DNA of 64,000 nt from Inhella proteolytica (GTDB lineage: Bacteria > Pseudomonadota > Gammaproteobacteria > Burkholderiales > Burkholderiaceae_C): assembly GCF_016093275.1 (NCBI RefSeq), contig NZ_JAEDAK010000002.1, positions 372,001 to 436,000 on the forward strand, in the 5' to 3' direction. Made by a program: the position numbers and the translations under genes. Under the pieces are notes generated by a model. That model saw only the letters and a program-made list of their open reading frames with translations. It did no database searches and was not told the origin of the DNA. Positions 46,693 through 55,115 of the stretch are shown here, piece after piece (position 1 is the first letter of the stretch; the number at the start of each line of letters is the position of its first letter).

Positions 46693-47294
46693 AGCCCTCG
46701 GGGGCTTCACCCCCGAACCCCGACCCGCATTTCTTTGCTGCGCCAAAGAAACGCGGGGCAAAGAAAGGCGCTGAATGCACGCAGCCGGCCTCGGGCCGGC
46801 TGCGACTGCACGGCTGGCTCACATGGTTCCACCAGCCCTCCTGGGACTGCGAAAACCTGCCCGCTAAGCTGGCCGGAGTACCGGCCGACTAGACCACCGC
46901 AAACCATCACGGGCTTTCTGCGATGAATGGAGCCCCAATGAGCGTCCTTGCAGGTATTGCGCTGGTTGGGGGTTTGTTCTTCGGAGCGTCGAGGGTGATG
47001 GTGTGCGGTGCCCGGGACGACCGGTACTCCGGGCGCCTTCGTCGTCCTGCCCGTCGAAGTCAGAGGAGGGCTCGTGTCAGTGTGAGCCCAAGCACCGCCA
47101 TCACAGTTCGCCCCTAGGGCGACTGTGTGCTTGAGCGCCTTTCTTTGCCCCGCGTTTCTTTGGCGCAGCAAAGAAATGCGGGGAGGGGCTGAGCCCGGAG
47201 CGAGCAGGGCCCACTGCGGGCTCTGCGACCCCGGGCGAAGGACAGACCGCTTGCAAGCGGTCTGGCTGGGGTGAGGGTGAAGCCCCCGAGGGCT
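46693..47294. repeat. 602-base inverted-repeat element between efflux genes and regulator
   Basis: Fills most of the 684-base gap. Perfect 20-base terminal inverted repeats lie at 46693-46712 and 47275-47294. Inside them is a perfect 46-base inverted repeat (46727-46772 with 47134-47179) containing TTTCTTTGCTGCGCCAAAGAA. A 10-bp hairpin (GCAGCCGGCC/GGCCGGCTGC) sits near 46781-46803. The right arm includes the dispersed 100-base repeat. The centre has only a short frame (46923-47117) with a hydrophobic start, not supported as a gene. No transposase and no obvious target-site duplication are seen. Confidence 0.85.
47185..47286 (+). repeat. dispersed intergenic repeat, copy B
   Basis: Partner of 39786-39886 in the same orientation. 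Its central hairpin is a perfect 20-base palindrome, AGACCGCTTGCAAGCGGTCT. Relative to copy A the third base pair changes from C-G to A-T on both arms, so pairing is preserved. Confidence 0.8.
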
Positions 47295-47346
47295 GCTACG
47301 CAGACACTCCCCGAAACTAAGGCCAATAACCCCCACCCCGGACCCG

Positions 47347-48666
47347 ATGCCCACCGTCCTCGTCATCGACGACAACCCCGACGTCTGCGAAGCCCTGCGG
47401 CTGATGCTCTCGCTGCACGACATCGCCGCGCTGACCGCCACCACCCCGCAGCAGGGCCTGCAGCTGCTGCCGCGCGCGGACCTGGTGATTCAGGACATGA
47501 ACTTCAGCGCCGACACCACCAGCGGCGACGAGGGCGCGCAGCTGTTCGCGCAGATCCGGGCCCGCGCGCCCGATCTGCCCGTCATCCTGCTGACCGCCTG
47601 GACCCGCCTGGAGCGCGCCGTCGAGCTCGTCAAGGCCGGCGCCGCCGACTACCTGGCCAAGCCTTGGGACGACGCCAAGCTGCTGGCCACCGTGCAGAAC
47701 CTGCTGGAGCTGGGCGAAGCCCAGGGCCGGCTGCGCGAGCAGGCGCGCCAGCAGCGCCAGCGCCGCGAGCGCCTGCAGCAGCAGCTGAAGCTGGACGGCC
47801 TGGTGGCCGAATCTCCTGCCATGCTGGCCCTGCTGGAGCTGGCCGCGCCGGTGGCGCGCTCGGCGTTGCCGGTGCTCATCACGGGGCCGAACGGCAGCGG
47901 CAAGGAGCGCATTGCCCAGCTGCTGCACGCCAATTCCAACCGTGCTGGCAAACCCCTGGTGGCGCTGAACTGCGGCGCGCTGCCGGGCGATCTGATCGAG
48001 GCCGAGCTGTTCGGCGCCGAGGCCGGCGCCTACACCGGCGCGCAGCGCGCACGCATCGGCCATGTCGAATCCGCCCACGCCGGCACGCTGTTCCTGGACG
48101 AGATCGGCAACCTGCCGCTTTCCGGCCAGGCCAAGTTGCTGCGCGTGCTGGAAACCGGCGAGTTCCAGCGCCTGGGCTCGGCCAAGCTGCAGCGCGCCGA
48201 TGTGCGCCTGGTCAGCGCCACCAATGCCGACCTGCCGGCGCTGATCCGAACCGGCCAGTTCCGCGAAGACTTGTTCTACCGGCTCAATGGCATCGAGCTG
48301 CGCCTGGCGCCGCTGGCCGAGCGGCTGGACGACATCGAGCCGCTGGCCGAGCAGTTCCTGGCCGGCCGCGGGAACTTGAGCAGCGGCGCGCGCGAGCGCC
48401 TGCGCCAGCACGCCTGGCCGGGCAATGTGCGCGAGCTGCGCCACGCCATCGAGCGCGCGCTGCTGCTGGCGCAAGGCCAGCCCATCCAGCCTGAACACCT
48501 GGCCCTGGGCCCAGCACCCATTGAGCCGCGCAATCTGGACGAACCCAGCCGCGCCACGCTGCAGGCGGCGCTGCAGGCGGCGGGCGGCAACGTCAGCCGC
48601 GTGGCCGCCCAATTTGGTTTGTCGCGCCAGGCTGTCTACCGCCGCATGCAGCACCACGGGCTATGA
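47347..48666 (+). CDS. NtrC-family sigma-54 activator of efflux operon
   Basis: Response regulator of 439 residues. Receiver: acidic IDDN, phospho-acceptor Asp50 in VIQDMNF, Lys in YLAKPW. AAA+ domain: Walker A variant GPNGSGKE (~180), sigma-54 contact loop GAYTGA (Tyr in place of the usual Phe), Walker B TLFLDEIGN, and the sensor-II region WPGNVREL. C-terminal Fis-type helix-turn-helix: NVSRVAAQFGLSRQAVYRRM. It should act on the sigma-54 promoter at 40868 through the palindromes at 40781-40810. It overlaps the kinase gene by four bases. Confidence 0.95.
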   Translation: MPTVLVIDDNPDVCEALRLMLSLHDIAALTATTPQQGLQLLPRADLVIQDMNFSADTTSGDEGAQLFAQIRARAPDLPVILLTAWTRLERAVELVKAGAADYLAKPWDDAKLLATVQNLLELGEAQGRLREQARQQRQRRERLQQQLKLDGLVAESPAMLALLELAAPVARSALPVLITGPNGSGKERIAQLLHANSNRAGKPLVALNCGALPGDLIEAELFGAEAGAYTGAQRARIGHVESAHAGTLFLDEIGNLPLSGQAKLLRVLETGEFQRLGSAKLQRADVRLVSATNADLPALIRTGQFREDLFYRLNGIELRLAPLAERLDDIEPLAEQFLAGRGNLSSGARERLRQHAWPGNVRELRHAIERALLLAQGQPIQPEHLALGPAPIEPRNLDEPSRATLQAALQAAGGNVSRVAAQFGLSRQAVYRRMQHHGL

Positions 48667-49970
48667 AGCTGGGCACCCTGTTCGGCCTGCTGGCCCTGGC
48701 CGCCACCCTGGCCCTGCTGGGCCTGCAGCAGCTGCTGCTGAACTGGTGGCCGCCGCTGGCCGCCGGCCTGGCGGCAGCGGCCCTGCTGGCCTTGCCGATG
48801 GCCTGGGCGCTGAGCCATTTGCTCGAACCCCTGCGCCAGCTGCTGGCGGCACTGGACAGCCTGGTGCTGAGCTGGCGCGAGGGCGACTTCAATGCCCGCG
48901 TGGCCGAACCCGCCTACCCGGCCGAGCTGCGCCAGCTGGCGCGTTCGCACCAGCTGCTGGCCGCCGCCATCCAGGGGCAACGCCAGCAGCTGGCGCAGCG
49001 CGAGCTGCTTCTCGACACCCTGGTGCAGCACACCCCGCTGGCGCTGCTGCTGATCGACCCGCAGGGCCGCGTGGCGCTGGACAACCTGGCCGCCCGCGCC
49101 CTGCTGGCACAGGGCCGGCGGGTGCAGGGGCTGGCCTGGGAGGCGTTGCTGGCCCAGGCGCCGCCAGCGCTGGCCGAGCTGCTGCGCGGCGGCCGGGAGG
49201 GCCTGGTACAGGGGGCCGACGAGACACAGTGGCTGGTCTCACTGCGCGCGCTGGACCTGCGCGGCCAGCCGCACCGCCTGCTGCTGCTGCGCCCGCTGCA
49301 CCAGGAGCTGGCGCGCCAGGAGGTGCAGAGCTGGAAGCGCGTGCTGCGGGTGCTCAGCCACGAGCTGAACAACTCGCTCGCACCGATCTCCTCGCTGGCG
49401 CACAGCGGCGCCACGCTCAGCGAGCGAGCCGAGAAACCCGAGCTCGTGGCCGTGTTCCAGCGAATCGGCGAGCGCGCCCGCCATCTGCACAGCTTCCTGA
49501 GCGGGTACGCCCAGTTTGCCAAGCTGCCCGCCCCCCAGCCCGCCCCGCTGGACTGGCAGGCCCTGGTGGCCAGCCTGGCCGCCGTGCAGCCCTTCCAGCT
49601 GGAAGGCGAGCTGCCGCCCGAACCCGGCTGGGCCGATGCCGCCCAGCTGGAGCAAGCCCTCTTGAACCTGCTGAAGAACGCCCACGAGGCCGGCGGCCCG
49701 GCCACCGGCGTGAGCTTTGGCGTGCGCCGCCTGGGCGACGCCTGGCAGCTCAGCGTGGCCGACCGCGGCCCCGGCGCCAGCGACGCCGTGCTGGCCCAGG
49801 CCCTGCTTCCCTTCTATTCCACCAAGCGCGGCGGCACCGGCCTGGGCCTGGCGCTGGCGCGCGAGATTGCCGAGGCCCACGGCGGCCGCCTGAGCCTGCA
49901 GCGCCGCGCCCACGGCGGCCTGCGCGCCACACTCAGCCTGCCCGCGCCGGCCGCGCCACAACATGCTTGA
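48663..49970 (+). CDS. sensor histidine kinase of efflux regulator
   Basis: A 435-residue kinase with two adjacent N-terminal membrane helices and almost no periplasmic loop, so the signal is probably sensed within the membrane. A HAMP-like and then PAS-like segment follows (HTPLALLLIDPQGRVALDNLAA). The His box is VLRVLSHELNNSLAPISSLA (His near residue 232), typical of NtrY-like kinases. The ATPase domain has NLLKNAHEAGG, VADRGPGAS and GTGLGLALAREIAE. It is coupled by a four-base overlap to the NtrC-type regulator. Confidence 0.93.
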   Translation: MKLGTLFGLLALAATLALLGLQQLLLNWWPPLAAGLAAAALLALPMAWALSHLLEPLRQLLAALDSLVLSWREGDFNARVAEPAYPAELRQLARSHQLLAAAIQGQRQQLAQRELLLDTLVQHTPLALLLIDPQGRVALDNLAARALLAQGRRVQGLAWEALLAQAPPALAELLRGGREGLVQGADETQWLVSLRALDLRGQPHRLLLLRPLHQELARQEVQSWKRVLRVLSHELNNSLAPISSLAHSGATLSERAEKPELVAVFQRIGERARHLHSFLSGYAQFAKLPAPQPAPLDWQALVASLAAVQPFQLEGELPPEPGWADAAQLEQALLNLLKNAHEAGGPATGVSFGVRRLGDAWQLSVADRGPGASDAVLAQALLPFYSTKRGGTGLGLALAREIAEAHGGRLSLQRRAHGGLRATLSLPAPAAPQHA

Positions 49971-50067
49971 GGAAAGTCACACCAGGCGCTTCAGCACGCT
50001 GGCTTTTCGGCGCCGGCAGGCGCACTATGCAGGCGTCATCTCGTGTGACGAACCGCAAGGAGGCCCT

Positions 50068-50265
50068 ATGAACCTGCCGCGCATCTCCGACGCCCTGACC
50101 CTGGGCACCATGGCGGCCCTCACCGCCATCAGCGTCTTTGTGGTGCTGACCTACGAACCCGCCGTTCCCCCCGCGCCCGTGCAGACGGTGCAGCTGCAGC
50201 CCGTGGTGGTGGAAGGCCAGAGCACTCCGGTGGCGCAATTGCCACCGGTTGAAGTCAAGCGCTGA
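50068..50265 (+). CDS. small single-helix membrane protein
   Basis: A 65-residue protein with a strong ribosome-binding site (AAGGAGG) before its ATG. Residues ~8-27 (ALTLGTMAALTAISVFVVLT) form a membrane helix. The rest is Pro/Val/Gln-rich (PVQTVQLQPVVVEGQ) and probably periplasmic. Its 3' end overlaps the convergent PAP2 gene by 11 bases. No family recognised. Confidence 0.65.
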   Translation: MNLPRISDALTLGTMAALTAISVFVVLTYEPAVPPAPVQTVQLQPVVVEGQSTPVAQLPPVEVKR

Positions 50266-50932
50266 TCTCAGCCGCTGCCAACGTCGGGGCCGCCGCCGTG
50301 CGGCCCCTTTTCGTTTCCAGCCAGCGCGCCAGCAGCCAGGCGCACAGGGCGCACAGCCAGGCCGCCCACAGGCAGTGGCTCAGGTAGTGCGCACCGCGCG
50401 CCATCTGCGCCACCGAGGCCGCCGCGCCGATCAGCAGCACGCTCGCCAGCAGCGCGCGCGCGACGGTCGGGCGATGGGCCCACCAGGGCACCACGGCGGC
50501 CAGCAGGCCAAAGGCGCCGGCCGCGTGGCCGGAAGGGAAGCAGCGGCCCGGCCCGTCGTCCCACACCGCCAGCAGCCAGTGCGGCACATAGCGGGCAGCG
50601 CCGCCGAATTCCGACAGCTCATAGGGGCAGCTGGTGTGGCTGAAGGACTTGAGCAAGCTCACCAGGCCCATGGCCAGCACCGAACCCAGCAGGCCGTAGC
50701 CGAGCTCACGCCGCGGCGGCGCCCAGCGCGGCGCCCTCAGCCACAACAGCAGCTGCGCCGCCAGCAGCGCACCGATGAGCCCGCGCAGGCCGTCGTGCAG
50801 CAGGCGCTCGGCCCACCAGGCATGCCGCGCCGGAAAGCCGCCGGCATCGGCCAGCAGGCGCGCCAGCGGCAGGTCGCCCCCGCTGACCTCCCAGCCCAGC
50901 AGCGGCCCGAGCAAGAGCAGCAGGAGCCTCAT
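50255..50932 (-). CDS. PAP2-family membrane phosphatase
   Basis: Integral membrane lipid phosphatase of 225 residues with about six helices. The three PAP2 motifs are present in variant form: KSFSHTSCP (the usual KxxxxxxRP lacks its Arg), FPSGHAAGAF, and RGAHYLSHCLWA (second His with an altered end). The type resembles LpxE/LpxT-like enzymes that act on lipid A or undecaprenyl phosphates. The start overlaps the EptA stop by four bases, so both are likely envelope-lipid enzymes made together. The lost arginine makes activity uncertain. Confidence 0.85.
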   Translation of the reverse strand: MRLLLLLLGPLLGWEVSGGDLPLARLLADAGGFPARHAWWAERLLHDGLRGLIGALLAAQLLLWLRAPRWAPPRRELGYGLLGSVLAMGLVSLLKSFSHTSCPYELSEFGGAARYVPHWLLAVWDDGPGRCFPSGHAAGAFGLLAAVVPWWAHRPTVARALLASVLLIGAAASVAQMARGAHYLSHCLWAAWLCALCAWLLARWLETKRGRTAAAPTLAAAEISA

Positions 50933-52584
50933 GACGCACAGGGCTTGAGCAGGTCCCAGGCCGGGTCATACAGCCCGGTGCGCACGTCCAGCAGGTTCAG
51001 CACGGTGTGGAACAGGTGGTCGTGCTGCGGCTGGGCCTGCTGGGGCAGGCGGCGCAGGCAGTCGGCGCCCCAGCCGCGCTGGGCGCGCCAGCCTTCGCTC
51101 AGCCACATCAGGGCGGGCACCTCGGTCTGTTCGCGCGGGGCAATGGCGTAGGGCATGCCATGCAGGTACAGGCCCTTCTCGCCCAGGCTCTCGCCATGGT
51201 CGGGCGTGAAGAGGAAGGCTACATCCAAGCGGTTCGCTTCCGCTCGCAGGGTCTGCAGGGCCTGGGCCAGCAGGGCGTCGCTGGCGTGCAGGGCGTTGTC
51301 GTAGCTGTTGCGGATCTGTTCGCGCGTGCAGGGCCCGAAGTCGTCGCGCTCGCAGCCGGGCTGGAACACCGCGTGCTCGGGCCCATGGCGGCGGAAGTAG
51401 GACGGGCCGTGGTTGCCGAGCATGTGCAGCACCAGCAGGTGCGTACCGCCCTTGATGTCCCGCAGATAGGCCTCGAGGCCGGCGAAGAGCTGCTGGTCGC
51501 AGAGCTCGCCGCAGTCCAGCTTCTGGAAGGGCAGGTCCTGGCAGACGCCCTTGCAGCCCGACTGCGCGTCGCGCCAGTCCAGCTGCACGCCGGCGCGCTG
51601 CAGCACATGCAGCAGCGACTGCTGGCGGCGGATGCGCCCTTCGTCGTAATCGCGCCGGCCCACCGGCGCGAACATGCAGGGCAGCGAGCTTTCGGTATCG
51701 GTGCCACAGGTCTGCATCACCGGGAACTGCAGCAGCTCGGCATCCGCCAGGGTCTTGGGCGTGCTGATGCGCTCGCTGCCGTCCGGCAGGGTCTGGCGGC
51801 CCCAGTTGGCGGCGCGCACGGTCTCGCCCACCACCCACACCAGCACGCGCGGCTTGGGGGCGTCCACCCAGCTCGGGCCGGGCTTGGCGTCCAGGCCGAT
51901 GGGTTCGCGCACCTGGGTCTTTTCGCGCAGGTCCTGGTAGATGCTGCGCGGCAAGGACCACAGCGGCGCCGCCGGCAGGATCTGGTAGCGCATCGCCTTG
52001 TTGTTGCGAGTCAGCGAAGACACCGGCTGAAACAGCGGCAGCAGCAGGGCCAGCGCCGCCAGCAGGGCCAGCACCCAGGCACCCAGCGGCATCAGCAGCG
52101 CGCGCCAGCCCCAGGGGCGGCTGCGCACGCGCACCAGGGCCAGCAGCAGCAGCGGCGGCACCAGGCCGATCAAGCCATGCCAGAGCAGGCCGGGCGTGAG
52201 CAGCTCGCGCGCCTCACCCCAATGGGTGTGCAGCAGATTGCGCAGCATCGCCGGGTCCAACACCGTGCCCAGGCTCTGCGTGAAGTAGCTGCCCAGCACC
52301 GCCACCCCGCTCAGCACCGCCAGCAGCAGGCGCGTCCAGGCCGCCATCAGGAAAGGGGCGACGAGCAGGTAATGGATCAGCGTCAGCAGCAGCGCCCCGC
52401 CCAGCACCGTGAGCGCACCGGACTGCTGGTACAGCATGCCCAGCACCGGCCGGTTGGCCCACAGCGACCAATAGGCGGCCAGCAGCAGCAGCAGGATCTG
52501 CGGCGTGAGCTCGGGGCGCGCGGAGTCCGCACGCTCCTCGCGGGCACGGCGAAAGGCAAGGGTGGCCAGGTTCATGCCCGGCAT
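50929..52584 (-). CDS. eptA: lipid A phosphoethanolamine transferase EptA
   Basis: Transfers phosphoethanolamine from phosphatidylethanolamine to lipid A, which lowers negative charge and raises resistance to cationic peptides. The 551 residues start with five membrane helices (to ~210), then a periplasmic sulfatase-fold domain: nucleophile Thr in VVGETVRAANW, TCGTDTESSLPCMF, HMLGNHGPSYFRR, and the metal site TPDHGESLGEKGLYLHGMPY. Several Cys pairs support disulfides. Start MPGMNL at 52584 (or the ATG at 52575) was chosen; neither has a clear Shine-Dalgarno sequence. Divergent from a PmrA-like regulator, with a direct repeat between them. Confidence 0.95.
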   Translation of the reverse strand: MPGMNLATLAFRRAREERADSARPELTPQILLLLLAAYWSLWANRPVLGMLYQQSGALTVLGGALLLTLIHYLLVAPFLMAAWTRLLLAVLSGVAVLGSYFTQSLGTVLDPAMLRNLLHTHWGEARELLTPGLLWHGLIGLVPPLLLLALVRVRSRPWGWRALLMPLGAWVLALLAALALLLPLFQPVSSLTRNNKAMRYQILPAAPLWSLPRSIYQDLREKTQVREPIGLDAKPGPSWVDAPKPRVLVWVVGETVRAANWGRQTLPDGSERISTPKTLADAELLQFPVMQTCGTDTESSLPCMFAPVGRRDYDEGRIRRQQSLLHVLQRAGVQLDWRDAQSGCKGVCQDLPFQKLDCGELCDQQLFAGLEAYLRDIKGGTHLLVLHMLGNHGPSYFRRHGPEHAVFQPGCERDDFGPCTREQIRNSYDNALHASDALLAQALQTLRAEANRLDVAFLFTPDHGESLGEKGLYLHGMPYAIAPREQTEVPALMWLSEGWRAQRGWGADCLRRLPQQAQPQHDHLFHTVLNLLDVRTGLYDPAWDLLKPCAS

Positions 52585-52598
52585 TGCAGCCGGTGGCC

Positions 52599-52615
52599 CT
52601 GAAGCGAAGCTGAAG
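52599..52615. promoter_or_regulatory. PmrA-box-like direct repeat
   Basis: CTGAAG-N5-CTGAAG, two identical six-base half-sites at 11-base spacing, in the 69-base region between eptA and the regulator gene. The known PmrA box is a direct repeat of the type YTTAAK-N5-YTTAAK, so spacing and shape match with one changed base per half-site. Confidence 0.6.
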
Positions 52616-52653
52616 CCGGCGGGGCGGCCGACGCGCTGCTTATGCTGCCGCCC

Positions 52654-53325
52654 ATGCGATTGCTGCTCCTTGAAGACGACTGGGTGCTGGGTGAAGGCCT
52701 GCGCGACTTCCTGCGCGCCGAGGGCCATGTCGTGGACTGGTTCACGCTACAGGCCGCGGCCGCCGCGGCCGTGCAGGGCGAACCCTATGACGCCTGGCTG
52801 CTCGACTGGCAGCTGCCCGATGGCTCCGGCCTGGCCTGGTTGCGCGAGCGCCGCGCGCAGGGCCTGCGCACGCCGGCCCTGATGCTGACGGCGCGCGAGG
52901 CCCTGGCCGACCGCATCGAAGGCCTGGACGGCGGCGCCGACGACTACCTCGTCAAACCCTTCGCCCCGGAGGAACTGGCCGCGCGCCTGCGCGCCTGCCT
53001 GCGCCGCCAGCTGCCCAGCCAGGGCAACACCCTGGCCGGCGGCGCGCAGATCGATCTGGACGCGCGCCAAGCGCGCGGCGCCGACGGCGCCGTGGAGCTG
53101 ACGGCGCGCGAATGGAGCCTGCTCGAAGCCCTGCTGCGCCGCCGCGGCCGCTGGGTCAGCAAGAGCGATCTGGAACGCCTGGCCCTGGGCTTCGACACCC
53201 TGCCCGCCAGCAGCAATGCCCTGGAAGTGCATGTAGCCAATCTGCGCCGCAAGCTCGGCCGCGGCGCCATCGAAACGCAGCGCGGCCTGGGCTACCGCAT
53301 CGCGCTGCAGGAGCCCAGCCCATGA
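52654..53325 (+). CDS. PmrA-like OmpR-family response regulator
   Basis: A 223-residue regulator starting MRLLLLEDDWVLGEGL. The receiver has the acidic pair EDD, phospho-acceptor Asp in WLLDWQLPDG, and Lys in DYLVKPF. The winged helix ends in SNALEVHVANLRRKLG, the OmpR/PmrA-type recognition region. An ATG 12 bases upstream is inside TATGCT (52641-52646), which looks like a -10 box seven bases before this ATG, so the start at 52654 and a leaderless message are preferred. Overlaps the kinase by four bases. Expected to control eptA. Confidence 0.93.
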   Translation: MRLLLLEDDWVLGEGLRDFLRAEGHVVDWFTLQAAAAAAVQGEPYDAWLLDWQLPDGSGLAWLRERRAQGLRTPALMLTAREALADRIEGLDGGADDYLVKPFAPEELAARLRACLRRQLPSQGNTLAGGAQIDLDARQARGADGAVELTAREWSLLEALLRRRGRWVSKSDLERLALGFDTLPASSNALEVHVANLRRKLGRGAIETQRGLGYRIALQEPSP

Positions 53326-54602
53326 GCATCACCCGCCTCCCCGGCATCGTCCAACGCCTGCGCCGCACCCTCGGTCTGGGTGTGCTGGCCTGGGCCCTGG
53401 GCATGGCCGCCGCCGCCGCACTGGCCGTGCACGAAGAGGTGGACGAGCTGATGGACGACACCCTGCGTGCCAGTGCCGAGGGCCTGGCGCCGCTGCTGCG
53501 CGAATTGCCCGACGCCGGCCCGGCCCTGCCGGCCTCCGCGGGCGGGGGCGAGCGCTTTGCCTGGCTGCTGGAAGACGAGCACGGCCGCGTGCTGCGCTGC
53601 TCCAGCGGGGTGGACAAAAGCTTGGCCGAAGCCGCGCCCCATGCCGGCTTCAGCCAGCTGCCGCGCTGGCGCGTCTACGGTCAGGCGCTGGACGACCACC
53701 ACTGGCTGGTGGTGGCGCAGACACGTGCCGAGCGCCGCGAGGCCCGCACCGAGGTGGTGTGGATGGTGGTGCTGGCCAGCCTGGCCGTGGGCCTGATGGG
53801 CCTGCCGCTGCTGGCCTGGCGCCTGCGCCAGGAGCTGCTGCCGCTGGCGCGCCTGTCCGAGCGCCTGCAGGGCTGGGCCGACCAGGCGCGCAGCGCCAGC
53901 CCGCGAGCGCTCTCGCAGGCCCTGGGCGAGCCCGAGCGCCGTGAGCTCGCCTCCATCCACGCCGCGCTGCAGGCCTATGGCGAGCGCCTGGCCGAGCGCC
54001 TGGAGTTCGAGGCCGCCTTCGCCCCCCAGGCGGCGCACCTGCTGCGCACCCCGCTGGCGGGCATGGATGCCCAGCTGGCGGTGGCGCTGAAGGAAGCCCC
54101 GCCCGAGGCCCTGCCGCGCCTGCAGCGCCTGCGCGCCGCTACCACGCGGCTGCAGCACCTGGTGCTGGCCCTGCTACGCCTGTTCCGCAGCGAGGCCCCG
54201 CTGCAACGCCAGGCCCTGGACGCCCAGGCCCTGGCCGAACAGCTGCCCGCCCCCGGCGTCGAGCTGCGCCCCGGCCCCGCCCTGCCCCTGAACGCCGACC
54301 CCGAACTGCTGGCCGCCGCACTGCTCAATCTGTTTGACAACGCCCAGCGCCACGGCGCACGCAGCGTCTGGCTGGAAGCCGCCGGCGCGCAGCACCTGCG
54401 CATCTGCGACGACGGCGCCGGCATGCCGGCCAGCGAGCGCGCCGCCCTGGCCGCCACCCTGGCCAGCGCCAGCGCCGAAACCGGCGCGCGCGGCCTGGGC
54501 CTGCGCCTGGCTGCGCTGATCGCCCGCGCCCATGGCGGCACCCTGCAACTGCCCGAGACGGACTCGGGCTTCATCGTCGAACTGGATCTCGGACATGGCT
54601 GA
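53322..54602 (+). CDS. PmrB/QseC-like sensor histidine kinase
   Basis: A 426-residue kinase with membrane helix 1 at ~19-37, a ~125-residue periplasmic domain (containing many acidic residues, e.g. HEEVDELMDD) and membrane helix 2 at ~147-167. The dimerisation box is FAPQAAHLLRTPLAGMDAQL, with the phospho-acceptor His. The ATPase domain has NLFDNAQRHG, CDDGAGMP and GLGLRLAALIARAHGG. It resembles TctE/QseC/PmrB kinases. Acidic periplasmic residues could bind metal or cationic peptides, an inference only. Overlaps dgkA by eight bases. Confidence 0.92.
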   Translation: MSITRLPGIVQRLRRTLGLGVLAWALGMAAAAALAVHEEVDELMDDTLRASAEGLAPLLRELPDAGPALPASAGGGERFAWLLEDEHGRVLRCSSGVDKSLAEAAPHAGFSQLPRWRVYGQALDDHHWLVVAQTRAERREARTEVVWMVVLASLAVGLMGLPLLAWRLRQELLPLARLSERLQGWADQARSASPRALSQALGEPERRELASIHAALQAYGERLAERLEFEAAFAPQAAHLLRTPLAGMDAQLAVALKEAPPEALPRLQRLRAATTRLQHLVLALLRLFRSEAPLQRQALDAQALAEQLPAPGVELRPGPALPLNADPELLAAALLNLFDNAQRHGARSVWLEAAGAQHLRICDDGAGMPASERAALAATLASASAETGARGLGLRLAALIARAHGGTLQLPETDSGFIVELDLGHG

Positions 54603-54987
54603 CGACGCCCCCCTCGCCCCCCAGAAAAGCAAGAACGGCCTGCAGCGCATCAGCAAGGCGCTGGGCTACTCGCTGCAGGGCCTGCGCGCGGCGGTGCGCC
54701 ACGAAGCCGCCTTCCGCCAGGAGTTGCTGCTCGTCACCCCGCTGGCCATCGCCGCGCCCTTCGTGGCACGCGGCGCCTGGGAGCTGGTGGCACTCTGGGG
54801 CGTGCTGGTGGCGCTGCTGGTGGTGGAGCTGCTGAACTCGGCACTGGAAGCGCTGGCGGATGCGATCTCGATCGAACACCACCCGCTGCTGGGACGCGCC
54901 AAGGACCTGGGCAGCGCGGCGGTGTTGCTGACGCTGCTGTTTGGGGCCTTGGTGTGGGGGGTGGCGTTGGGGCGCTTGTTGGGTTGA
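54595..54987 (+). CDS. dgkA: diacylglycerol kinase
   Basis: Inner-membrane DgkA of 130 residues, three membrane helices after a short charged N-terminus. Family motifs: RHEAAFRQELLL near the start, then VELLNSALEALADAIS with the catalytic Glu/Asn region. It phosphorylates diacylglycerol to phosphatidic acid. It is fused by overlap to the PmrAB-like operon and opposite eptA, whose reaction releases diacylglycerol from phosphatidylethanolamine, so it likely recycles that by-product. The 128 bases after it hold no gene. Confidence 0.95.
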   Translation: MADDAPLAPQKSKNGLQRISKALGYSLQGLRAAVRHEAAFRQELLLVTPLAIAAPFVARGAWELVALWGVLVALLVVELLNSALEALADAISIEHHPLLGRAKDLGSAAVLLTLLFGALVWGVALGRLLG

Positions 54988-55115
54988 GGCCCTCGCCCAC
55001 ACAAGCCAGGGGCACAGCGCCCAATAGGCGATGAGCCCGCGAACCATATGCTTGAAGAGTGGGGGCCAGGCCGAGTCAGCCTCCTAGGGCGGCACGTGCC
55101 GCGCAACGCACAGAC

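Noticed and set aside
46923-47117. 64-codon frame inside the inverted-repeat element, with a hydrophobic N-terminal segment
   Set aside because: No ribosome-binding site, no family, basic low-complexity tail; more likely chance within a non-coding element.
47271-48494. 407-codon frame overlapping the NtrC-type regulator
   Set aside because: Arg/Ala/Pro-rich shadow; the other frame has complete receiver, AAA+ and Fis domains.
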